Notes: generated by a model from the sequence alone, not told the origin. Numbered from the stretch's first letter, positions 1-7,527 are shown. The stretch: DNA of 11,226 nt from an uncultured Desulfobacterales bacterium (GCA_937925895.1 CALANC010000347.1:1-11226); one strand, 5' to 3'. Numbers and translations: made by a program.

Positions 1-116
1 TAAACGTGCGTTTGAAAGCAGTATCCAAAGGTCGGATAATTAAAAGGCAAAAGTCATTGCTGCCCTTCCCGTCATTGATATCAAAAAAAATCTTGCCATG
101 TTAAATTAAGTATCGG

Positions 117-1394
117 TTAAGATATCTCATGTATTTCGTCAACCTTGTGATATAGGAAGTAATTATCCCAAATTTTATCGAGTTGCTGTTTAGCTTCGTC
201 CAAATTTATACTGCGAATAATGTTCCCGTTCCAGTTCACCAATTCCCACCGTTTTAGCTTGTCCAAAGCATCTTCGATTTCAAAATTTACCCGGCAGTTA
301 TGTTTGTTTTCAAACCAGCTCTCCACGGTATCGTCAAGCTCAGTTTTTGTGAGACCTCGGTTCTCTTTCAGGAGAAAGTAGAATGCTAAGACCGCTTCTT
401 TGAACTCCTCTTCTTCTGCTGCATCGATTAGATGGTGAAACACCCCTGCATTGTTGTCAAGGTTCTTAAAGTAAAGGTTTTCAGAAAGGGCTTTCATGAA
501 CTTAATTTTACGGTTTTTGAATTTGTTTATCTGCCTGAACAAAAATCCACCCAACGTAGCCAGACCTACCGCTAGGGCAACAAGGTGCTTCTGATCAATT
601 TTAACCTCGTTTTCCGTAAACCCGAGCCAGAAAGAAATTACCGAGGCGATTAAAAGAATAGAGGCACCAAGCTTGGTTGCAACTACGGCAATGCCGCTTA
701 CTGCAGCGGGAATACCAATAACGAGTTTGTCGATGGTTTTCATGCGAACCTCGCTGTTGGGAAAAAGCATCTCTAAATCTGCCTTAGGTACATTTTGAAA
801 GAGTTTGATGATGGTTGAGCCTGGTGTGAAGTAAAGACTTTTTCGCTTTTTGGCTTTAAAGTATTCCTTCTCTTTAAATTTGATATATATTGCAACCTTT
901 TCATAATTCGTAAACCTGAAAGGCTCTTTCTTTATCCCAAAAAATTTTATTAGAGTCTCTTCCTTGGTGCTTTCGCCACGGCGATAAAATATCACTTCCT
1001 CAAAATCTTGGAAGTCAACTCCCAGACGGATCTTAAAAAGCGATTCTTCTCTCAGTGCTCCTTCAAGATCCGTCTCAGTTATTTTTTCGAAGTTGGCAGC
1101 ATTAAGAATCGCAGTCAATGCCTCGACAAGCTTTTTTTGAAGTGTCTTCTTCTCCTCTACCGAATAAGTGTAGATCGATCGGGTATCCGCATCGGGGTTA
1201 AAGGGTACATAGCAGTCCTTAAGAATTTCCACTTTACGATGAAACTCGAAATGAATCAGGCTCTCAAGGATACGGCAAAACTCCCGAAACGAAGTTTGAT
1301 CATGCCCTGAAAGCCTTGAATCGTTGATGCACATTTCGATAACATCCGCCTTCCGGAAGGGTATAAAGCGGTTTCGATTCTGATGCTCCGTCAT
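117..1394 (-). CDS. DUF3754 / TMEM143-like membrane protein
   Basis: This 425-residue protein matches the DUF3754 (TMEM143-like) family by pattern. Residues 205-222 carry the family's phrase around 'NVPKADLEMLFPN', and the C-terminal helical phrase 'YFKNLDNNAGVF' followed by a Glu-rich stretch (about residues 318-340) is also typical. A long soluble N-terminal half comes first. Hydrophobic segments at about 233-262 and 278-296 form a membrane hairpin, and a charged C-terminal domain follows. The biochemical role of the family is unknown. The ATG start is preceded by AAGGAA at a normal distance. It is the last gene of the minus-strand run that begins with mscL, 73 bases after the stop of the 240-residue gene. 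The family call is fairly sure. Any function in membrane stress is only inferred from neighbours. Confidence 0.85.
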   Translation of the reverse strand: MTEHQNRNRFIPFRKADVIEMCINDSRLSGHDQTSFREFCRILESLIHFEFHRKVEILKDCYVPFNPDADTRSIYTYSVEEKKTLQKKLVEALTAILNAANFEKITETDLEGALREESLFKIRLGVDFQDFEEVIFYRRGESTKEETLIKFFGIKKEPFRFTNYEKVAIYIKFKEKEYFKAKKRKSLYFTPGSTIIKLFQNVPKADLEMLFPNSEVRMKTIDKLVIGIPAAVSGIAVVATKLGASILLIASVISFWLGFTENEVKIDQKHLVALAVGLATLGGFLFRQINKFKNRKIKFMKALSENLYFKNLDNNAGVFHHLIDAAEEEEFKEAVLAFYFLLKENRGLTKTELDDTVESWFENKHNCRVNFEIEDALDKLKRWELVNWNGNIIRSINLDEAKQQLDKIWDNYFLYHKVDEIHEIS

Positions 1395-1467
1395 GATTTT
1401 TTCCTTATTTCGGCAACGGGAAAACCGTTAGATCATTTCATTAGGAAATAGTAATATGAGATCTTCG

Positions 1468-2190
1468 TCATTCCTTCAGCTTTATCTTTAAAAGACCTTC
1501 CTCGACCTTTATGTCCTCAACCCCATCAGAAAAGGTCTTCCAGAAACCCCTGTCGGCACCAAAATTTTCAACCAGATCCACATTCTTTATTCCTCCAAGC
1601 CATGCATTTGGAATAGGCACACCCATAATGGAAATGCCTTTAAGAATGACGATAGGTTTGCCATTATTGTATGTAAAAACCATACCGGATTTGAGACGAA
1701 GAATTTTACCTCCAAGTATAGGAAAGTCTTCATCAACGGGTAAGAGCAATTTTGCACTAATAAGATCGTCAGATAAATCAATCGCCAATTTTTTTGCAAG
1801 GTCCGTATTCTTTGCCAGAAGTCCGTTGAGTTCCCTTTCAGTGAATCCAATCTCCCTTTTAAGGCCTTTTTCACTGTACGGTTCCGGTTCGAGAGTGGCA
1901 TTTGGATCAAACCGGTTTGATTTGGATGACTTTTTGGGGATATCCTTCCTATATGGGTTAAGAGTAGTCCCTATTGCATCAAGGTTCTCTAATTTGGCAG
2001 TCAAAATTTGCTTTTCTTGAGGGTTCAGGGTCACAGGCTGGAACTCTGATGGGAAAAAGTAAGTTTTAAACACCAAGATGGTTACTCCTGCGGTAATAAT
2101 AACGGCAATAACTATTAAGCCAAAGACTTGCAAACATCCAAATCGCTTTTTGGTAATTTTTAAAGCATCACTATGGTTGTTTTCCTCCAT
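1468..2190 (-). CDS. Membrane-anchored hypothetical protein
   Basis: This is a 240-residue protein with a short basic cytoplasmic N-terminus, one transmembrane helix at about residues 21-41 and an extracytoplasmic C-terminal domain. After a low-complexity linker (about 75-105) comes the phrase 'GFTERELNGLL' (115-125). The rest is an alternating hydrophobic and polar pattern that suggests beta strands, ending in a charged strand. The 'TERELN' phrase followed by long beta strands recalls lipid-binding-like families such as YpmS (DUF2140), but I cannot make that assignment from the sequence. GGAG lies 8 bases before the ATG. The gene starts 19 bases after the stop of the 115-residue gene, so the two are surely cotranscribed. 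The reading frame is intact and clearly a gene; the function is not recognised. Confidence 0.8.
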   Translation of the reverse strand: MEENNHSDALKITKKRFGCLQVFGLIVIAVIITAGVTILVFKTYFFPSEFQPVTLNPQEKQILTAKLENLDAIGTTLNPYRKDIPKKSSKSNRFDPNATLEPEPYSEKGLKREIGFTERELNGLLAKNTDLAKKLAIDLSDDLISAKLLLPVDEDFPILGGKILRLKSGMVFTYNNGKPIVILKGISIMGVPIPNAWLGGIKNVDLVENFGADRGFWKTFSDGVEDIKVEEGLLKIKLKE

Positions 2191-2209
2191 GTTTACATCT
2201 CCATTTGGC

Positions 2210-2557
2210 CTACACCTTATCTAATTCCCATTCTATTTCATCAAAGATGTCTTCAATCTTATATAATGCCTGATCGGCCTTGGCCAAGTCCCAATCAGCA
2301 ATAAACTCTTGAATTTCCTTGTGAAGCTTGCGGAGCTTGTCTCGGTGTTTAAGAAGGATTTCTTTGAAAGGGGAATTTCCTTCTAGATCGTAAAGTAACT
2401 TGTCCAGTCTTCTTACAATTTCAAAGAGTGAGGGACCTTCTTCTACCAATACTTTATTAAGATAACTCAAGTTGCCGGCAAGTCCAGGATAAACCTCCTT
2501 CAGGCCCTTTTTGTAATATGGCTTTATCCTGACTGTCAATTGCATGTATCTGCTCAC
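2210..2557 (-). CDS. Hypothetical helical protein, 115 aa
   Basis: This is a small soluble protein without a signal peptide or membrane helix. Residues 35-115 are rich in Lys, Glu, Asp and Leu with heptad-like spacing, so a helical bundle or coiled coil is likely. Trp, Asp and Glu cluster near the C-terminus. The start is a GTG, with an AAAGGAG ribosome binding site ending about 12 bases upstream; an internal ATG four codons later (residue 5) is a possible alternative. It lies 89 bases downstream of the truncated metallopeptidase gene and 19 bases upstream of the 240-residue gene. I do not recognise the family. Confidence 0.7.
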   Translation of the reverse strand: MSRYMQLTVRIKPYYKKGLKEVYPGLAGNLSYLNKVLVEEGPSLFEIVRRLDKLLYDLEGNSPFKEILLKHRDKLRKLHKEIQEFIADWDLAKADQALYKIEDIFDEIEWELDKV

Positions 2558-2646
2558 GTAATTCTTTCTCCTTTAATTCTAATAATGGATGGAATCATTG
2601 TTCTTTATTTTTTTGCTCTTGTATTTCATTCAACTTCCATAGATGA

Positions 2647-3006
2647 TTACAGATCTTGTGCTTTAAAGGTATTGCAGGTTTTAATGTTGCCGGTCTGAAA
2701 GCCACTGTTAAACCATGTCACCCGCTGCGCTGAAGTTCCGTGTGTGAAGGAATCGGCGAGCACAACGGAAACAAAATCGGCCAGTTCATTATCGGCCGCT
2801 GATGGTTCCACCGGTATGGTTTGTATTGAAGATCCACCACCCATTTCTGTACCCTGTTGAAGGACAATTGACGGGTCGACGTTAAAATACATTGCAACAA
2901 TGACCAGCAATAGTATCCCGACTCCACCACCTTTGACGCGGGGTGACAGGCGTATGCCTCGTCTGTCTTCTATATTACTGCTTCTTCGGCCACTTTTCCA
3001 ACGCAT
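2647..3006 (-). pseudogene. ypfJ: YpfJ-type zinc metallopeptidase, catalytic core deleted
   Basis: The N-terminus is that of the YpfJ / KPN_02809 neutral zinc metallopeptidase family: '[17 protein letters not shown]', a Gly-rich stretch, one transmembrane helix (about residues 24-41) and then the '[12 protein letters not shown]' strand. The next residues are '[10 protein letters not shown]', which in family members lies at the extreme C-terminus, followed by the usual final Cys-Asn-Thr-Phe. From memory, full-length members are about 280-300 residues. This one is 119, so about 170 residues are gone, including the HExxH zinc site and the downstream Glu motif. The frame is kept across the join at about 2752-2757. 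An ATG at 3006 fits the AAGGAG (3016-3021) better than the TTG at 3012. It lies 24 bases after lemA. A stable but proteolytically dead anchored peptide could still be made. An assembly or read error is the main alternative. Confidence 0.75.
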
Positions 3007-3030
3007 GGTCAATTTCTCCTTAGTATGTAT

Positions 3031-3609
3031 TTATTTCATGGAACCACGAGATGCAGAAAATTCAACCTCTGGCAGTTCCCGTTGGGTTGCCAGGTCAAGT
3101 GCAAAATAGTTTTGTTTTTCAAATCCGAATTTTCTGGCGATAAAGGCGGCAGGAAAGGATTCAACAAGGGTGTTGAATCTAACCACGTAACCGTTATATC
3201 GATTTCTGGCCTTTTGGATATCTTCCTCAATCTCATCCAAACTGTTTTGCAGATCAATAAAATTAGTGCTGGCTTTAAGATCCGGATAGGCCTCAGCTAA
3301 AGCCAGAAGTCCACGCAGTGATTTGGATATCTGGCTTTCGTCTTCAACACGATTTGAAATGTCGGTCGAACTGGTCAGATAGTTGTTTCTTGTCTGAAAA
3401 ATTTTGGCTTCGTGTTCGCTATATCCTTCAACTGAACGAATCAAATTTGGAATCAAATTAAAGCGGCGTTTCAACGCAACATCAATACCGCTCAAAGCTT
3501 CTTCAATCCTGTTTTTATACTTAATAAACCGGTTATAGGTACCGATAAACCAGGCAATCGATACGAACAATATAAAAAGAACAGGTATTAATACTTTTGG
3601 CATGATCAT
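3031..3609 (-). CDS. lemA: LemA family protein
   Basis: The protein is about 192 residues long and belongs to the LemA family. It has an N-terminal transmembrane helix (about the first 20 residues) followed by a long alpha-helical domain. The family signature is plain: 'YNRFIKYKNRIEEALSGIDV', then 'LKRRFNLIPNLI', the 'Y-S-E-H-E' stretch, and the C-terminal 'FPAAFIARKFGF'. LemA proteins are membrane-anchored helical bundles with the bulk outside the cytoplasm. Their exact role is unsettled, though they often sit beside metalloproteases and envelope-stress genes. The start is uncertain: ATG at 3609, ATG at 3603 or TTG at 3627 all lack a clear ribosome binding site, so translation may depend on mscL, whose stop is 33 bases upstream. 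The YpfJ-type remnant follows 24 bases downstream. Confidence 0.9.
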   Translation of the reverse strand: MIMPKVLIPVLFILFVSIAWFIGTYNRFIKYKNRIEEALSGIDVALKRRFNLIPNLIRSVEGYSEHEAKIFQTRNNYLTSSTDISNRVEDESQISKSLRGLLALAEAYPDLKASTNFIDLQNSLDEIEEDIQKARNRYNGYVVRFNTLVESFPAAFIARKFGFEKQNYFALDLATQRELPEVEFSASRGSMK

Positions 3610-3642
3610 ACCCAATAGCTTTATCAAACAATTAATCTTATT

Positions 3643-4098
3643 TTATTCTGTCGATAATTCCGAAGTGCAAAACGCACAACGTGATGCATTAATTGATATG
3701 GTCGAGAAACATTTTGGGCATTCTTTCGTTGTTGGTTCTTCAGGAGGAGCTTCCTCTTCTCTTTGGAGCTTATTAATTCCACGGATAAGTAGAAAAACGG
3801 CAAAGGCAACTATTAAAAAGCTGATTACCGTGTTAATAAACATCCCGTAATTGATTGTGACAGCACCGGCCTTCTGAGCCTCGGCTACAGTGGCAAATGT
3901 GCCGGCAACTGACCCCTGCTTAATAACGAGGAAAAGGTTAGAAAAATCGACATTGCCAAGTAGAAGACCAATCGGTGGCATAATAACATCGGCAACAAGT
4001 GATTTTACTATGGTACCGAAAGCAGCACCAATTATGATTCCAACAGCCATGTCAACGACATTCCCCCTCATGGCAAATTCTTTAAAGTCTTTTAACAT
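3643..4098 (-). CDS. mscL: Large-conductance mechanosensitive channel MscL with zinc ribbon
   Basis: MscL is a homopentameric inner-membrane channel that opens under membrane tension and releases solutes during hypoosmotic shock. The N-terminus '[20 protein letters not shown]' is canonical. TM1 spans about residues 15-43 with its Gly/Ala-rich pore face, a periplasmic loop follows, and TM2 spans about 83-106. The tail differs from the E. coli form: after an acidic Pro/Glu linker there is a four-Cys ribbon at C127, C130, C141 and C144. Similar ribbons occur in other bacterial MscL proteins. The start is fixed by GGAGGAG at 4103-4109, just upstream of the ATG at 4098; the frame is open further upstream, but that extension is not family-like. 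It is the first gene of the run mscL-lemA-ypfJ remnant, and a sigma-54-like element lies upstream. The protein is 151 residues, a normal length for the family plus ribbon. Confidence 0.97.
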   Translation of the reverse strand: MLKDFKEFAMRGNVVDMAVGIIIGAAFGTIVKSLVADVIMPPIGLLLGNVDFSNLFLVIKQGSVAGTFATVAEAQKAGAVTINYGMFINTVISFLIVAFAVFLLIRGINKLQREEEAPPEEPTTKECPKCFSTISINASRCAFCTSELSTE

Positions 4099-4190
4099 TT
4101 TTCTCCTCCTTTCATGTTGATTTTTTGCCCAACAAGTTTGATTCCTAAACTTCGAATGTTTTTGTAATTTAAACAATTAAAACGGAAATT

Positions 4191-4207
4191 CGCAACAATC
4201 ATGCCAA
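4191..4207 (-). promoter_or_regulatory. Candidate sigma-54 promoter of mscL operon
   Basis: On the minus strand the sequence TTGGCATGATTGTTGCG has the -24 GG and -12 GC dinucleotides separated by exactly 10 bases. It agrees with the sigma-54 consensus TGGCAC-N5-TTGC at all positions but one (T for C at the end of the -24 box). Transcription would begin about 12 bases after the GC, leaving a leader of about 80 bases before the mscL ATG. No enhancer-binding protein gene is in the window, and I found no obvious upstream activator site. A chance match in AT-rich spacer DNA is possible, but the position is right. Confidence 0.5.
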
Positions 4208-4308
4208 GATAGTTTCATTTAATAACTGTTCGTTATTTATATGAAAAATTGCCAAATGAATAAAGCCAATGTAGCACAATTGTGATTTATGAGACACTTA
4301 AGTATCAT

Positions 4309-4536
4309 TCAACAATATTTAATCTGAGCATTTAGAATATTAAACCCTTTTTGTTCTTTGTTTAGAAAAATGTCGGGGATGCCAAGGATTATTTTTGATT
4401 GTTCTTCAGACTGGAAATTTATTAAGAAATTATTGGTTGTACCTATTATATACACTGAAAAACTTTGACTTTTACGCATAGCATACATGATTCTTGAATT
4501 TGAAAGAGTGCACACTTCTTTAATAGATTTCAGTAG
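4309..4536 (-). CDS. Doubtful small ORF
   Basis: There is an open minus-strand frame of about 70 codons, reading from a possible CTG or an internal GTG (4515) to a stop at 4309. The product would be a mixed hydrophilic and hydrophobic peptide with no signal, membrane helix or motif that I recognise. No start codon has a convincing ribosome binding site. It stands alone, divergent from the DUF1846 gene and about 100 bases upstream of the mscL sigma-54 element. It may be chance, or the eroded tail of a former gene. Confidence 0.2.
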   Translation of the reverse strand, partial: LLKSIKEVCTLSNSRIMYAMRKSQSFSVYIIGTTNNFLINFQSEEQSKIILGIPDIFLNKEQKGFNILNAQIKYC

Positions 4537-4679
4537 TCATATCAAAAAAACAGGATGGAATTCGACCAATATTCCTGATTCGGAAAAAAATAAAGTATAC
4601 CATATATTGTGGTTCGATTTTCGGCCTTCAAGCTTTTGATATATTGAGATTACCTCATGAAAATCGGACTTGTCAAAAC

Positions 4680-4748
4680 CTTTGGTATCTTAAATGGAAA
4701 AGGCAAACCCTCTGAAAAGGATTTGCCCTTATTGAAAAAATGATATCG
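4680..4748 (-). repeat. Dispersed hairpin repeat, copy A
   Basis: This copy contains the arms GGCAAA (4702-4707) and TTTGCC (4722-4727), then CTTATTGAAAAAATGATATC. The same arrangement recurs at 9572-9618 (copy B) and, more diverged, at 9013-9048 (copy C). On the minus strand the hairpin is followed by a short T run, like a weak Rho-independent terminator. The part left of the hairpin keeps only a 'TATCTTAAA' trace of the longer repeat seen in other copies. Confidence 0.6.
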
Positions 4749-5061
4749 CAAATAATTTAGGGCCTCAAAAACCTGTCACTTAGCAGATAGTGCGACACGA
4801 GAACACTAACAGATATCATTATTTTTGGAGACGGACAGCAGCGCCCCGGATGTTAGACTCGCCCTTTCCTTTTTCTAGTTTGTCAATTACTCACCTTATT
4901 TTCTTGCGTCAAGATGTAAACCCAATTACGTTAATTTGTAATTAATTATTGATTTTTTTATTAGTCACACTTAAAACGTTTGTTAATAAATATTTCATGG
5001 CATTAAAATTCCTTTGGGAAATTTGATGTTTATGATTCTAAAATAGAATAAGGAATAGAGA
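4749..5061. other. Spacer upstream of DUF1846 gene
   Basis: No gene can be supported here. A 20-codon minus-strand frame starts with ATG at 4819 and stops at 4757 just before repeat copy A, but it has no ribosome binding site. Longer open stretches on both strands between 4790 and 4950 have no recognisable protein. The last 60 bases form the leader of the plus-strand gene at 5062, with AAGGA at 5050-5054. A partial TTGGGA (5014-5019) / TAAAAT (5039-5044) pair has a 19-base spacer and is too weak to call as a promoter. Confidence 0.4.
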
Positions 5062-6579
5062 ATGGAAGCGAATACGGCGTTTAACAATGAGAAATATATT
5101 CAGGAGCAAACATCTGAAATTCTAAAACGCGTGGAAAAATTTGATAATAAGCTCTACCTTGAATTCGGCGGCAAACTTTTATTTGACTATCATGCATCTC
5201 GGGTGTTGCCTGGCTATGATCCCAATGTAAAAATGAGGCTTCTTCAGGCGTTAAAAGACGAGGCAGACATTCTACTTTGCATTTATGCCGGTGATATCGA
5301 AAGGAAAAAAATACGGGCTGATTTCGGTATCACCTATGACTCCGACGCTCTCAAACTTATCGACGATCTCAGGGGTTGGGGAATCGACGTTTTAGGAGTT
5401 GTAATCACCCGTTTTGAAAACCAACCGTCAGCCCTTCAATTTAAATATAAATTGGAAAGAAGAAACATTCGGGTTTACACCCATCAATACACCAAGGGTT
5501 ACCCTACGGATATCGATTTGATTGTCAGCGATGAGGGATACGGCAACAATGAATATATCGAAACCGATAAGCCCCTGGTCATCGTGACCGGCCCTGGACC
5601 CGGCAGTGGCAAACTTGCCACCTCTCTTTCCCAAGTATACCATGACTACAAAAGGGGTGTTTTCGCGGGTTACGCCAAGTTCGAAACCTTCCCGATCTGG
5701 AATCTGCCTCTCAAGCACCCGGTGAATGTGGCCTATGAAGCCGCCACCGCTGATATCAGGGATTTTAACCTGATAGATCCTTTTCATCTGGAAGCTTATA
5801 ATCAGAAGACGGTCAACTACAATCGTGACGTGGAGGTGTTCCCCGTTCTGAAACGAATATTGAAAAAAATAATGGGCGACGAGCCGTTTTATAAATCCCC
5901 CACGGATATGGGAGTCAATCGCGCGGGCTTTGCCATCACCAACGATAAAGCAACACAGGAAGCTGCCAAACAGGAAGTTATTAGACGGTATTTCCGCTAT
6001 CGGTGCGAATATGTCATGGGTTTGACGGACAAGGAAACGGTTCAACGGGTAGAGCTTTTGGTTAAAGACTTTAATCTTGAGCTGGATTACCGGCGAGTGG
6101 TCGAACCGGCGCGCACCGCGGCCATAAAAGGTAGGGAGAGCGGCAAAGGCAACGAAGGTATTTTTTGCGGAGCAGCTATCGACCTCGGGAATGGCACCAT
6201 AGTGGTTGGAAACAACTCGCCTCAATTTCACGCGGCTTCAAGTCTTATTTTACATGCCATTAAGCAGTTAGCCGAAATCCCGGACAAAATAAAACTGCTC
6301 CCACCGAACATCGTCGAGTCGGTTCGAAATCTCAAAACCAAGGTGCTCAATGAAAAGACCCTCAGCCTCGACCTGGAGGAAACCCTCATCGCTCTCAGTA
6401 TCAGTGCGACCGTCAATCCTGCCGCCCAGTTAGCAATGGAAAAATTGGGGGAACTCCATGGATGTGAAGTCCATATGACCCATATCCCTACACCTGGGGA
6501 TGAGGCTGGCTTGAGAAGACTCGGCGTGAACCTTACGAGTGATCCCAACTTTTCTACTAAAGATCTTTTTATCTCTTAG
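5062..6579 (+). CDS. DUF1846 domain-containing protein
   Basis: The 505-residue product matches the DUF1846 family over its full length, and the length is the normal one. Typical stretches are the N-terminal 'FGGKLLFDYHASRVLPG', the central 'VIVTGPGPGSGKLATSLSQ' (a Gly-rich, P-loop-like segment at about residues 173-191), 'KFETFPIWNLPLKHPVNVAY' and the 'SPTDMGVNRAGFAI' region. Members are soluble cytoplasmic proteins of poorly defined function. The nucleotide-binding look of the Gly-rich segment is suggestive, not proven. The ATG has AAGGA seven bases upstream. It is the only full-length plus-strand gene in the window, flanked by long spacers, so it is probably transcribed alone. Its second half is visibly richer in G+C than the spacers around it. 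Confidence 0.93.
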   Translation: MEANTAFNNEKYIQEQTSEILKRVEKFDNKLYLEFGGKLLFDYHASRVLPGYDPNVKMRLLQALKDEADILLCIYAGDIERKKIRADFGITYDSDALKLIDDLRGWGIDVLGVVITRFENQPSALQFKYKLERRNIRVYTHQYTKGYPTDIDLIVSDEGYGNNEYIETDKPLVIVTGPGPGSGKLATSLSQVYHDYKRGVFAGYAKFETFPIWNLPLKHPVNVAYEAATADIRDFNLIDPFHLEAYNQKTVNYNRDVEVFPVLKRILKKIMGDEPFYKSPTDMGVNRAGFAITNDKATQEAAKQEVIRRYFRYRCEYVMGLTDKETVQRVELLVKDFNLELDYRRVVEPARTAAIKGRESGKGNEGIFCGAAIDLGNGTIVVGNNSPQFHAASSLILHAIKQLAEIPDKIKLLPPNIVESVRNLKTKVLNEKTLSLDLEETLIALSISATVNPAAQLAMEKLGELHGCEVHMTHIPTPGDEAGLRRLGVNLTSDPNFSTKDLFIS

Positions 6580-6840
6580 GCCAAGCATTTAGGGCTATAG
6601 AAGCTTTCCTTGACGAGGTAGAATACGTCTCGGTAATAAGTCTTGGGTGCCAGGCATTTACAATTATTAAAATATAAAAACCGCACTGCTAATTCATCAA
6701 AAAACAAGGTAGTAGAAGGATAAATTGTAAAAAATTATTTCATTATTTACATATTATTCCCAAATAATTCAAATAATTATACATTAAGTTGTGACATTAT
6801 TTGTTGGAATGAATAGATGGAAAATGAGAGGTATGGTTGA
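6580..6840. other. Spacer downstream of DUF1846 gene
   Basis: This very AT-rich stretch between two convergent genes holds no gene I can support. No clear Rho-independent terminator was found for either flanking gene; a short GACGAG / CTCGG-type inverted match near 6610-6636 is too weak to call. Confidence 0.4.
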
Positions 6841-6924
6841 TTACATATATCTGGTACCTTTCTTACCAATCTCACCGGCAGCATACTCATAAACAGGTTT
6901 TGTGATATCCGTAATATTTTGGGG
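6841..6924 (-). other. In-frame open segment beyond the PilZ stop
   Basis: Directly after the TAA of the PilZ gene (6925-6927), the same minus-strand frame stays open for 27 codons to a second TAA at 6841. It encodes a hydrophilic peptide containing 'PVYEYAAGEIGKKGTRYM', which looks like a genuine protein tail. By contrast, the last residues of the PilZ product before the TAA are rich in Cys, Trp and Phe and look unusual. The segment may be the former PilZ C-terminus cut off by a nonsense change, a readthrough extension, a fragment of another gene, or chance. Confidence 0.3.
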
Positions 6925-7527
6925 TTAAAATTCGTGCCATGAATAGCAAAAAACATGAGCCTTTAGCGTTTCTCGTTTTGGCAACACACCTATCAAATAC
7001 AAAAACGTCCCAACTACGATGAGAATAAGAATAGCAAATAAATAAGACAAAATGATTTTCTTTTGTTGTTTCTTAGTTTTCTTAATACTTTCTTCGGCAA
7101 ATTTTCTCTGTATTTCTATGAACGCTTCATCCATGTAACCACACCTTACACAATTAGTTGAGAGTCCATCGTTTGTCTGGCTGCATTTAGGACACTTCCA
7201 AGGCTCAAGGGTCATTTCCTCTGTCAGAATAATTTCCTCGGTTTCTAGAAACTCAATTCCAGTTTGAAACATTCCGGAATCGTCTGTATTGCAGTAAACG
7301 ACCCTACCTTTAATACTAACAGATTTATCTTTAAGATCGATGCCCAGTAATAGAATATCATGCCAATTAAACGATTCCTGAGTTTCTATAAGGATTCCCC
7401 CTTTACTAACATTTATAGCCTTTCCTTTACCTTCCTTTATTCGGTTGCCGTTATTATCTACACACACATAAGATATGGGGTCGTTTGTTTTGAATCTCGG
7501 ATGTTTCCTTCTTCCTGTAACTGTCAT
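6925..7527 (-). CDS. PilZ domain protein with zinc ribbon and membrane anchor
   Basis: The N-terminal domain is PilZ, the cyclic di-GMP-binding fold. The RxxxR motif is R7-K-H-P-R11 and the second motif, (D/N)xSxxG, is N39-V-S-K-G-G44, so the ligand-contacting residues are present. A four-Cys zinc ribbon follows (C112, C115, C126, C129), then a Lys/Gln-rich helix (about 139-157), one transmembrane helix (about 158-180) and a short tail. The expected role is a membrane-bound sensor of cyclic di-GMP acting on an unknown partner. There is no strong Shine-Dalgarno sequence before the ATG; AAGAAG lies somewhat upstream. It lies 145 bases downstream of trxB on the same strand and could be cotranscribed. 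The C-terminal end is odd, as noted for the segment after its stop codon. Confidence 0.85.
   Translation of the reverse strand: MTVTGRRKHPRFKTNDPISYVCVDNNGNRIKEGKGKAINVSKGGILIETQESFNWHDILLLGIDLKDKSVSIKGRVVYCNTDDSGMFQTGIEFLETEEIILTEEMTLEPWKCPKCSQTNDGLSTNCVRCGYMDEAFIEIQRKFAEESIKKTKKQQKKIILSYLFAILILIVVGTFLYLIGVLPKRETLKAHVFCYSWHEF

Noticed and set aside
1..116. Possible hairpin or gene tail at the left edge
   Set aside because: Only a 4-base GGCA/TGCC match was seen and the frames are short, so nothing can be supported.
1511..2020. 169-codon plus-strand frame opposite the 240-residue gene
   Set aside because: It is an antisense shadow with no ribosome binding site or protein-like features; the minus-strand gene has good start signals and operon spacing.
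4757..4819. 20-codon minus-strand ORF just before repeat copy A
   Set aside because: It is very short and has no ribosome binding site; kept only as a note because its position before a repeat copy matches other remnants.
4749..4950. Possible insertion-sequence end near GTGCGACACGAG
   Set aside because: No terminal inverted repeat pair, target duplication or transposase fragment could be shown.
4998..5012. TGGCATTAAAATTCC as a sigma-54 site before the DUF1846 gene
   Set aside because: The -12 position has CC instead of the essential GC, so it does not meet the consensus.
5428..6231. 267-codon minus-strand frame inside the DUF1846 gene
   Set aside because: It lies wholly antisense to a recognised full-length family protein and has no similarity of its own.
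6852..6868. TGGTACCTTTCTTACCA resembling the TGGTACTCTTACCA block at 10003-10016
   Set aside because: It is a short imperfect dyad with no flanking similarity; coincidence is likely.
6811..6894. 27-codon plus-strand ORF opposite the segment after the PilZ gene
   Set aside because: It has no good ribosome binding site, its peptide is hydrophobic and unremarkable, and the opposite strand looks more protein-like.
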